Below are positions 1 to 5,375 of a stretch of 5,479 bases of DNA, piece after piece; the stretch's first letter is position 1; the number at the start of each line of letters is the position of its first letter. The notes beneath the pieces were generated by a model. That model searched no databases and had not been told where the DNA came from. It saw only the letters and a program-made list of their open reading frames with translations. This DNA is from Candidatus Hecatellales archaeon ex4484_218 (lineage in GTDB: Archaea; Thermoproteota; Bathyarchaeia; Hecatellales; Hecatellaceae): NCBI GenBank assembly GCA_002254975.1, contig NJEB01000048.1, forward strand, positions 1 to 5,479. The letters run 5' to 3'. A program made the position numbers and the translations under genes.

Positions 1-18
1 TTTACGTATTTTTACTTT

Positions 19-32
19 ACGTTTGTAAACGT
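19..32. repeat. 14-bp palindrome at the gatE stop codon
   Basis: ACGTTT and AAACGT flank a two-base centre (GT), giving a perfect 6-2-6 inverted repeat that ends inside the gatE stop codon. It could be a short hairpin or a protein-binding site downstream of gatE. No T run follows it on the gatE strand, so it does not look like a terminator. Confidence 0.4.
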
Positions 33-1924
33 TACATTATGTCTTTTAAAAGTTTTTTAACAACCTCAACAACAATTCTTGCATCAACTTTCCCCCTAAC
101 CTCACCCATAACAACCTTCATAAGATGGTTGAAAGCCCTATCCGGGTTTTGTTTAATGTAGTTAATGTTTTCTTCAATTTTTCTTTTAACTATTCCTTCA
201 ACTTCTTGGCTTGTTAAGGTTTGTAAGCCAAGTTTGGTTAAGGCTTCCTCAGCCCTACCACCAGTTTTAATCATCCATTCTATGATGGCTGGGAAGGATT
301 CTTTTGCTGTTTTACCTTCATCAATAAGCTTAAAAACATCATAAATTTGTTCATCTGAAAGATTTTCAACAACCACACCCTTCCTCTCCAGACTTTTTAA
401 TGTTTCTGTTAGGGCTGTAGCAACAAAACTTGGAGAAATTTTTGTTTCAACAACAATTTTTTTGAACAAACCTAAATATTCTGAATCTAACAATTGTTCA
501 GCAAGTTTTCTATTTATCTTAAAATCTTTCATTAAACTTTCAATTTGTTGGTCTACAGTTGGAGGTAAGGTTTTCCTAATTAAATTTAACCATTCAGATG
601 AAACAGGAATTGGAGGTACATCTGTTTCAGGGTAAAGTCTTGCTGCTCCAGGTCTAGGCCTCATATATTTTGTTGTACCATCAGGTTTAGCCATCCTAGT
701 TTCTTCAGGAACACCTTTTAAAGCTTCTTTAACCCTTTCTACCACAGCCTTTAAAGCATTTTCTGCTTTTTTAGGTTGGTCGGCAATCAGAACAGCAACA
801 TCCAAATCTGAAAGTTTAAGTTTTAACCTTAAATTTTCAACCTCTTTTTGGCTTATACCATAAGCTGGAAGCTCGTCAGTATGGAAAATTCCTCCAACTC
901 CACCATAAAAAACAGCTCTATCAGATAATTCTGTTCCAAATCTTAGTTTTGGCTCAAGTTCAACTTTTAAAAGTCCTGCAATTTTTGGAAGTTTAACAGC
1001 TAAAACTATTCCACCTTTATCCAATGCACGTTTAACAACTCCACTTTTTGTTTCTTTAAAAATTTCTGTTACATCAAAAAATTCTTCTTTTAATTCTTCC
1101 TCAACCAAACCACGTTTTCCTAATTCTTTTTTTATCTCTAAAAGTTTAAGTTGTCTTTGAACCTCATATTCAACAACTTTTGATATTAAACCTAACTCTT
1201 GAACACCTTTAACCTCTATTAAGGCTCCATCCTTAATTGAAATGTTTAAATCCTGCCTAATTGAACCTATTCCTCTTTTAACTTTTCCTGTTCCTTTAAG
1301 GATTCTTCCAATAGCTAAAGCAACTTTTTCAGCTTCTTCAGGTGTTGAAATTACTGGTGCTGTTGCAACCTCTATTAAAGGTATCCCTAACCTATCCAAC
1401 CTATAAACAGTTTTTTTCTCATCCTCACCCATTTTTCTTGCAGCATCTTCCTCAAGACAGATGGTTTGAATAGGGATAGTTTTCCCATTAACCTCTAAAA
1501 ACCCACCCAAAGCAATTATACATGTTCTTTGAAAACCGCAGGTGTTTGAACCATCTATTACTATTTTTCTCATAACATGAATTTCATCAACAGGTTTTGA
1601 ATTAAACAAACATGCAACCTGTAATGCTACTTCCACAGCTTCAAGGTTAAGATTGTGGGGTGGTTCTTCATCACTTTCAACCAAACAAGAAGTTTCTTTG
1701 CTAGTTTCATATACTATAATTTTACCTTTTTGAAATTCAAAAAGTGCTGCTGGGTCAAATTGGCCAAGTTCAGATTGGGTTGGACGTAAACGTCTAACAA
1801 AAACTGTTTCAGGTTTGCCTGTAAAAAGCTTTGTTGGACAGTTACAAAAAAGCTTATGTTTGGTATCCAGTTGCCTATGAATTTCAAGCCCAACCTTTAA
1901 ACCTATCTCCCTAAAATTAACCAT
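32..1924 (-). CDS. gatE: Glu-tRNA(Gln) amidotransferase subunit E (archaeal GatDE)
   Basis: GatE is the kinase/transamidase subunit of the archaeal GatDE complex. It phosphorylates Glu mischarged on tRNA(Gln) and amidates it with ammonia supplied by the asparaginase-like GatD, in the cytoplasm. Numbering from the chosen 630-residue start: GLKVGLEIHRQLDT near 8-21, cysteine pair in KLFCNCPT (24-31), ESDEEPPH (83-90), IDGSNTCGFQRT (123-134), CLEEDAARK (156-164) and YRLDRLGIPLIEV (174-186) form the GatB/GatE catalytic cradle. About 275-400 is the GAD (AspRS-like) insertion that separates GatE from bacterial GatB. YMRPRPGAARLYPETD (420-435) follows, and the helical tRNA-binding tail fills the C-terminus. 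Length is normal and the frame is intact. An ATG at 1954 would add ten residues, but the TATA-like box at 1971-1978 would start transcription near 1949, downstream of it. The ATG at 1924 also has a GGTG weak Shine-Dalgarno six bases upstream. gatD is not in this window. No clear T-rich terminator follows the stop. Confidence 0.96.
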   Translation of the reverse strand: MVNFREIGLKVGLEIHRQLDTKHKLFCNCPTKLFTGKPETVFVRRLRPTQSELGQFDPAALFEFQKGKIIVYETSKETSCLVESDEEPPHNLNLEAVEVALQVACLFNSKPVDEIHVMRKIVIDGSNTCGFQRTCIIALGGFLEVNGKTIPIQTICLEEDAARKMGEDEKKTVYRLDRLGIPLIEVATAPVISTPEEAEKVALAIGRILKGTGKVKRGIGSIRQDLNISIKDGALIEVKGVQELGLISKVVEYEVQRQLKLLEIKKELGKRGLVEEELKEEFFDVTEIFKETKSGVVKRALDKGGIVLAVKLPKIAGLLKVELEPKLRFGTELSDRAVFYGGVGGIFHTDELPAYGISQKEVENLRLKLKLSDLDVAVLIADQPKKAENALKAVVERVKEALKGVPEETRMAKPDGTTKYMRPRPGAARLYPETDVPPIPVSSEWLNLIRKTLPPTVDQQIESLMKDFKINRKLAEQLLDSEYLGLFKKIVVETKISPSFVATALTETLKSLERKGVVVENLSDEQIYDVFKLIDEGKTAKESFPAIIEWMIKTGGRAEEALTKLGLQTLTSQEVEGIVKRKIEENINYIKQNPDRAFNHLMKVVMGEVRGKVDARIVVEVVKKLLKDIM

Positions 1925-1970
1925 TGAACACACCAGTCTAAGCCTATCTAACATAAAAATTTTCGATTAT

Positions 1971-1978
1971 CTTTATAA
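1971..1978 (-). promoter_or_regulatory. TATA-like promoter element for gatE
   Basis: The minus strand reads GTTTATAAAG here, a good archaeal TATA box. With the usual 25-27 base spacing, transcription would begin near 1949. That leaves about 25 untranslated bases before the ATG at 1924 and excludes the ATG at 1954. An 8-bp inverted repeat flanks the box (1958-1965 and 1994-2001). No strong BRE is visible upstream. Confidence 0.55.
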
Positions 1979-2113
1979 ACCCCTACGCAAAAACGAAAAT
2001 TAAAAACAATAAACAACAACCTAACAGAACCTCAAAAAAACTATTTGTAGTTATTTTTGGATTCTATAAACATTGTATCACTTTTTCATAAGTAATTCTC
2101 ACACAATTTAAGT

Positions 2114-2378
2114 TTAGTACTTTAAAAAAGTTGGTCCCCCTTTATACCATAGGTAAACCCTATCCTTAAATGTATAACAATATGGAAACTCACAATTACA
2201 AATCGAGCCAACATAAGGAACACCAAAAGTATACACGCCATGAAATAAGATTGTATTTTTCCTCCCATTCCCTCATCAATTCAGTAATTTCATTAGCTGA
2301 AATCGGATACCGAATTTTCTCCTTAATAAATTCTGAAACAACCTTATACCTTTTCCATTCATCCGGAATTTGAGAATG
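2114..2378 (-). pseudogene. Broken gene, N-terminal part of a possible iron-sulfur protein
   Basis: Two adjacent minus-strand frames join into one protein-like sequence of about 87 residues. Frame one (2378 to 2226, 51 codons) contains IPDEWKRYKVVSEFIKEKI, ANEITELMREWEEKYN and ISWRVYF. Frame two (2224 to the stop at 2116-2114) continues GVPYVGSICNCEFPYC and then KDRVYLWYKGG. Removing one T from the minus-strand TTTT run (2225-2228) joins them as WRVYFGVPYVGSICNC. The amphipathic charged helices and the CxC-x4-C motif look like genuine coding sequence, and the cysteines suggest a metal or Fe-S site as in archaeal ferredoxin-type proteins; that family call is inference. A strong GGAGGT lies at 2387-2382, but no ATG, GTG or TTG follows it in frame near the expected start, where CAT TCT CAA stands. 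The sequence stops soon after the motif, so any C-terminal cluster domain is missing. Decay is likelier than one sequencing error, because both the start and the downstream part are also gone. Confidence 0.62.
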
Positions 2379-2576
2379 AAAACCTCCAAAGTTTAAGTTA
2401 AAGCCTTAAAAGAATTAAATTTTTGCTTTAACATTATCAACTGCTAGCATCCCAAAAAATGAAGAAAAGCTGGGTTTTCACTTGTTAAATCTGTATAGGT
2501 TTAATTTAGGTTTATAATGTTAATGTTTAGTCATAAAATTTTGTAGTAAGGTTTATCTATTCTAGGCTAAATATGG

Positions 2577-2583
2577 TTTATAT
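2577..2583 (+). promoter_or_regulatory. TATA-like promoter element for rpl15e
   Basis: TTTATAT here is the best-placed TATA-like box for the ribosomal protein gene. It predicts transcription start near 2606, about 27 bases before the ATG at 2633, which leaves room for the AGGT ribosome-binding site at 2622-2625. A second TATA-like TTTATAAT at 2511-2518 would give a leader of about 95 bases and is the alternative. Confidence 0.45.
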
Positions 2584-2632
2584 CAAAAATTTGATGACAG
2601 CTGAAAAATAGGGGAATGATTAGGTTTTGGCT

Positions 2633-3118
2633 ATGTATAAATATTTGAGGGAACTTTGGAAGATTCCAAGTAAAACAGGTTTAGCTGAATTAATCCGTCA
2701 AAGGGTTATCAAATGGAGAAAAGGCCCAACCATTGTTAGAGTTGAAAAACCTTTAAGGTTGGATAGGGCTAGAGCATTAGGTTATAAGGCAAAACAAGGT
2801 TTTGTTGTTGTTAGAGTAAGAATTAGAAGAGGAGGTTTAAGAAAAAGAAGACCTAAAGCTGGTAGAAGACAAAAAAGAATGGGTGTTTTAAAATATACTC
2901 CTGCAAAAAGTTTACAGCAAATCGCTGAAGAAAGAGTTGCAAAAAAATATCCTAACCTTAAAGTTTTAGGTAGCTATTGGATTTGGGAGGATGGAAAATA
3001 TAAATGGTTTGAGGCTATTCTTGTGGACCCTCACCATCCAGCAATAAAAAATGATGAAAAAATGATTAAAATGATTGGTGGAAAACATTTAAAAGCATAC
3101 CTAAAAGGAAAACTTTAA
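2633..3118 (+). CDS. rpl15e: 50S ribosomal protein L15e (short C-terminus)
   Basis: L15e is a core rRNA-binding protein of the archaeal and eukaryotic large ribosomal subunit, with no bacterial homologue. Family blocks in this 161-residue product are [10 protein letters not shown] at the start, [20 protein letters not shown] (about 35-54), the basic loop [20 protein letters not shown] (about 63-82), [20 protein letters not shown] (about 89-108), [20 protein letters not shown] and then HHPAIKND. The product ends after a short lysine-rich tail. From memory, archaeal homologues run to roughly 185-195 residues and carry an RGLTSAGKKxRGL-like segment that is absent here, with no frame downstream supplying it. 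The ATG at 2633 has AGGT seven bases upstream. A TTG at 2627 (adding Met-Ala) lacks a well-spaced ribosome-binding site, though it cannot be excluded. The gene stands alone, divergent from gatE and convergent with the thiolase operon. Confidence 0.95.
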   Translation: MYKYLRELWKIPSKTGLAELIRQRVIKWRKGPTIVRVEKPLRLDRARALGYKAKQGFVVVRVRIRRGGLRKRRPKAGRRQKRMGVLKYTPAKSLQQIAEERVAKKYPNLKVLGSYWIWEDGKYKWFEAILVDPHHPAIKNDEKMIKMIGGKHLKAYLKGKL

Positions 3119-3122
3119 CCAT

Positions 3123-3150
3123 TAAAATTAAAAAATTTTAAAATAAATAA
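3123..3150 (-). terminator. T-rich termination region for the thiolase/DUF35 operon
   Basis: Just past the stop of the last operon gene, the minus strand runs through TTATTTATTTTAAAATTTTT and further T-rich sequence. This fits archaeal oligo-T termination. The 52-base convergent gap therefore carries T tracts on both strands, so each transcription unit appears to end in it. Confidence 0.45.
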
Positions 3151-3153
3151 TTG

Positions 3154-3172
3154 GGTTTTTGGGTTTTGGTTT
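3154..3172 (+). terminator. T-rich termination region for rpl15e
   Basis: Thirty-five bases after the stop the plus strand has three closely spaced T runs (TTTTT, TTTT, TTT) separated by G pairs or triplets. This is typical of intrinsic archaeal termination, which needs oligo-T but no hairpin. It abuts and slightly overlaps the last codon of the convergent DUF35 gene. Confidence 0.4.
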
Positions 3173-3644
3173 AATCTGACGGCTTAAAATATTTTATATC
3201 GTTAATTGAACCTTTTCTTTCAGCTTTATCCTTAAAAACTGCTTCAACAACCATCCCTATACAAACCTTTTCAGGTTCAACCTCACCTAATCTATGGATT
3301 AATCCTCCATAAACACCATCAAATTTTATTACAGCAAAAATTATTGGTTTATCAAGTGGGGAGCCATCAACATCAAGATAAGTTACTGTGTATGCATAAA
3401 CACGTCCTTTTAAACCAACATCAACCCATTCATCAATGTAATCAAAACATTTTTCACAGTAAATTCTAGGTGGAAGATAAATATATCCACATTTACTACA
3501 TTTTGTTCCCATTATCCTACCGTTTTCCTTAATTTCTCTGAAAAATCTTTCACCAGCAACACCAACAGTATAAACATATTCCGGTGGAATAACATCTGTC
3601 CAATGTTTTATTGCTTCAGGATTAGAAATTTTATCTAAAGACAT
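3171..3644 (-). CDS. Zn-ribbon/OB-fold DUF35 protein (thiolase partner), copy 2
   Basis: DUF35 proteins have a rubredoxin-like zinc ribbon followed by an OB fold. They act as partners of thiolase-fold enzymes, scaffolding the complex and probably helping to bind or channel acyl-CoA. In this 157-residue product the N-terminal helix contains GERFFREIKENG, the zinc ligands are C49, C52, C63 and C66 (CSKC, then CEKC after LPPRIY), and the OB-fold strands run from about 80 (GRVYAYTVTY, FAVIKFDG, GMVVEAVF) to the C-terminal IKYFKPSD. All four cysteines are present. It is a paralogue of the gene just upstream, sharing the RF-x-x-E-(I/L)-K, PPR-(I/M)-YCE, DEWV and IKYFKP blocks. The start at 3644 follows a GGGAGGG site nine bases upstream that touches the stop of the previous gene, so translation is probably coupled. 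It is the last gene of the operon. The substrate of the complex cannot be read from this protein. Confidence 0.9.
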   Translation of the reverse strand: MSLDKISNPEAIKHWTDVIPPEYVYTVGVAGERFFREIKENGRIMGTKCSKCGYIYLPPRIYCEKCFDYIDEWVDVGLKGRVYAYTVTYLDVDGSPLDKPIIFAVIKFDGVYGGLIHRLGEVEPEKVCIGMVVEAVFKDKAERKGSINDIKYFKPSD

Positions 3645-3653
3645 GGATTAATT

Positions 3654-3660
3654 CCCTCCC
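3654..3660 (-). promoter_or_regulatory. Strong ribosome-binding site for DUF35 copy 2
   Basis: The minus strand reads GGGAGGG nine bases before the ATG at 3644. Its first base overlaps the TAG stop of the upstream DUF35 gene, which fixes the start and suggests translational coupling. Confidence 0.7.
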
Positions 3661-4181
3661 TAAACTGGCTTAAAATATTTTATGTCTGTTATGGAGCCTA
3701 TACGTTCTTCCGGAGGTTTCCATACAGCCTTAACTTTCATCCCAAACTTTACATCTTCAGGTTTAACTTCACCTAAGTAATGAAGAAAACCAGCAAAAAA
3801 TCTGGGTAGTTTAGCTGGAACATCAAGCTGAATTACAGCTATCGGCATAGGTTCTTTAAGTCTTGTAACTCCATCTGTGGCTAAATGGGTAATTGCGTAG
3901 GTGTTTATGGTTCCAGTATCCTTTACATAAACCCATTCATCAGTAGGTTTCCAACACCATTCACAATACATTCTTGGAGGTATAAGTATTCTTCCACATT
4001 TTTTACAAACCCTGCCAATAATTTTTCCATTTTTAAGCTCAGTAAGAAATCTACCAACAGCAACACCAGCACTCCAAGAATATTTTAGATTACATGGCCA
4101 AACAGTAGTTAAAACCTTTTTACCTTTAATATCCTCCTCCTTTAATCCTACACCCGGATACTTAGAAATTTTAACACTCAT
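3660..4181 (-). CDS. Zn-ribbon/OB-fold DUF35 protein (thiolase partner), copy 1
   Basis: This is a complete 173-residue DUF35 protein directly downstream of the thiolase-like gene. The N-terminal 35 residues are longer than in its paralogue and include KKVLTTVWPCNLKYSWSAG. A helix with GRFLTELKNGK follows, then the zinc ribbon C59, C62, C73, C76 (CKKC, then CEWC after IPPRMY), then OB-fold strands TINTYAITHL, PIAVIQLD, RFFAGFLHYLGEV and MKVKAVWKP, ending in IKYFKPV. Proteins of this family form heteromeric complexes with thiolase-fold subunits, for example archaeal acetoacetyl-CoA thiolase with HMG-CoA synthase, BbsA with BbsB, and the ChsH2 DUF35 domain with Ltp2. Adjacency makes the Cys-less thiolase upstream its likely partner, by inference. 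TAGGAGG (4191-4197) overlaps the thiolase stop and lies nine bases before the ATG, so the start is secure. Confidence 0.91.
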   Translation of the reverse strand: MSVKISKYPGVGLKEEDIKGKKVLTTVWPCNLKYSWSAGVAVGRFLTELKNGKIIGRVCKKCGRILIPPRMYCEWCWKPTDEWVYVKDTGTINTYAITHLATDGVTRLKEPMPIAVIQLDVPAKLPRFFAGFLHYLGEVKPEDVKFGMKVKAVWKPPEERIGSITDIKYFKPV

Positions 4182-4190
4182 TTATTTCAG

Positions 4191-4197
4191 CCTCCTA
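4191..4197 (-). promoter_or_regulatory. Strong ribosome-binding site for DUF35 copy 1
   Basis: TAGGAGG on the minus strand includes the TAG stop of the thiolase-like gene and lies nine bases before the ATG at 4181. This is a typical coupled-translation arrangement inside an operon. Confidence 0.7.
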
Positions 4198-5367
4198 AAC
4201 TTTCATAATTAAAACACTACTACCCTGCATTAATTCACCCCACGCATGAGCCAAACCAACAGTAGCATCCTTCTTAACCTGACGTTTCCCAGCTTCTTTT
4301 CTAAGCTGCCAAAAGATTTCGCAAACCTTCATTCCACCACCAGCAGCAATAGGATTTCCAACACCCATCAAACCTCCAGATGGGTTTACAGGCATATCCC
4401 CATCTCTTTGAGTTACACCCTCCCTAGTTAATTTTGGTGCTTCACCTTTACCACAAAGTCTTAACCCTTCCATATGATGAAGTTCCTTATAATCAAATGG
4501 GTCGTAAATTTCAAAAACATCGATCTCCTTTCTTGGGTTATGAATATGAGCCATACTGTAGGCTTGTTGACCAGCATAATAGGCATAATATGGGAAATAT
4601 AGGTCTCTATTCATCCAGTAGGTTGTGTCTTCACATCTACCGACACCAATGACCCAAACAGGAGTATCAGTAATTTTTTTAGCAACATCTTCTGAAGCAA
4701 AAATTACTGCAGAAGCCCCATCTGATGGAGGACTTATATCTAAACGTTGAACAGGCCAACACATAACCGGAGAATTTAAAACATCCTCTACAGTAATTTT
4801 TGCTGGAAGTTGAGCACATGGATGGTCTAGTGCATTAGCTTTGTTTTTTACAGCAACAAGAGCAATATCTTCTTTTTTGATGTTATGTTTATGCATATAA
4901 CGGTTCATTTCTAAAGCAAAAATCCAAACCAAGTTTACACCTAAAGGTCTTTCAATTATTCTGTCAAAGATTGTCCAAAAAGCATATTGTGGATGGGGAT
5001 GACATGGAGACATTTTTTCCCATGAAACAGATATACATACATCAGCTAAACCTGAAGCAACAATGCTCCAAGCATTTATTTGTTGAGAAACACCTGTTGT
5101 TCCACCTGTAAAATTTCTTAGATAAGGTTTTAAAGCTCCACCAGCCTCAGTAATTACGTTTTCACCTTTCATATGGATTCCATCAAAGAGGTCAGGGGCA
5201 CTTCCCCCAACAACAGCATCAACATCTTTTATGGTTAATCCAGCTGAATCTAAAGCCATCTTAACAGCATGAAAAACCATTTCTTTAGTTGTTTCCTGTA
5301 AACGTCTCCGATAAAGAGTCATACCTGCACCAACAACAGCAACCCTTCTTTTAATTGGAAAATGCAT
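4195..5367 (-). CDS. Thiolase-fold protein lacking the catalytic Cys (Ltp2-like)
   Basis: A 390-residue protein of the SCP-x/non-decarboxylating thiolase superfamily, complete and of normal length. Visible landmarks: RRVAVVGAGMTLYRRR at the N-terminus, AVKMALDSAGL and VDAVVGGSAPDLF, NFTGGTTGVSQ (about 85-95), IVASGLAD (102-109), WEKMSP, RLDISPPSDGASA (208-220), VFEIYDPFDYKELH (about 284-297), NPSGGLMGVGNP (328-339) and GLAHAWGELMQGSS at the end. Ungapped alignment from VASGLAD back to a normal CASG motif puts Gly where the acyl-accepting Cys should be. The usual GHP is GNP, and the NEAF/HDxF position is YDPF. These changes argue against classical thiolysis or Claisen chemistry and fit the DUF35-dependent aldolase-like branch typified by Ltp2, or a non-catalytic partner subunit. 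An ATG at 5427 would overlap the upstream gene by about 50 bases; the start at 5367 is chosen because GGGGAGGTG sits nine bases before it. The real substrate is unknown. Confidence 0.9.
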   Translation of the reverse strand: MHFPIKRRVAVVGAGMTLYRRRLQETTKEMVFHAVKMALDSAGLTIKDVDAVVGGSAPDLFDGIHMKGENVITEAGGALKPYLRNFTGGTTGVSQQINAWSIVASGLADVCISVSWEKMSPCHPHPQYAFWTIFDRIIERPLGVNLVWIFALEMNRYMHKHNIKKEDIALVAVKNKANALDHPCAQLPAKITVEDVLNSPVMCWPVQRLDISPPSDGASAVIFASEDVAKKITDTPVWVIGVGRCEDTTYWMNRDLYFPYYAYYAGQQAYSMAHIHNPRKEIDVFEIYDPFDYKELHHMEGLRLCGKGEAPKLTREGVTQRDGDMPVNPSGGLMGVGNPIAAGGGMKVCEIFWQLRKEAGKRQVKKDATVGLAHAWGELMQGSSVLIMKV

Positions 5368-5375
5368 CAACTTTT

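Larger units (their letters stand above)
1925..2632. other. Gene-poor interval between gatE and rpl15e
   Basis: This AT-rich stretch between divergently transcribed gatE and rpl15e holds no intact protein gene that I can support. It contains the gatE promoter (about 1971-1978), a broken minus-strand gene (2114-2378) and a possible 18-codon tail of another decayed frame (2444-2500, minus). It also has three copies of AGGTTTA on the plus strand (2497, 2508, 2549) and a TATA-like box for rpl15e (2577-2583). A plus-strand frame of 67 codons (2170-2373) lies opposite the broken gene and looks like its antisense shadow. Positions 2002-2113 show nothing recognisable. No tRNA cloverleaf or box C/D motif pair was seen by eye. 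Confidence 0.6.

Noticed and set aside
1925..1954. Ten-residue N-terminal extension of GatE
   Set aside because: It has no ribosome-binding site, and the predicted transcription start falls downstream of this ATG.
2170..2373. Plus-strand open frame of 67 codons in the gatE-rpl15e interval
   Set aside because: It lies opposite the broken minus-strand gene, has no ribosome-binding site, and has the Ser/Ile/Tyr-rich composition of an antisense shadow. The minus-strand reading is far more protein-like.
3885..4088. Plus-strand open frame inside the first DUF35 gene
   Set aside because: It is antisense to a well-supported zinc-ribbon protein, with low-complexity Ser/Thr/Asn composition and no ribosome-binding site.
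4246..4652. Two plus-strand open frames inside the thiolase-like gene
   Set aside because: Both are antisense to the conserved thiolase sequence and show no recognisable motif.
4195..5367. Assigning the thiolase-like gene to mevalonate synthesis as acetyl-CoA acetyltransferase
   Set aside because: The gene order recalls that cluster, but the Cys and His needed for the reaction are absent and no HMG-CoA synthase is present.
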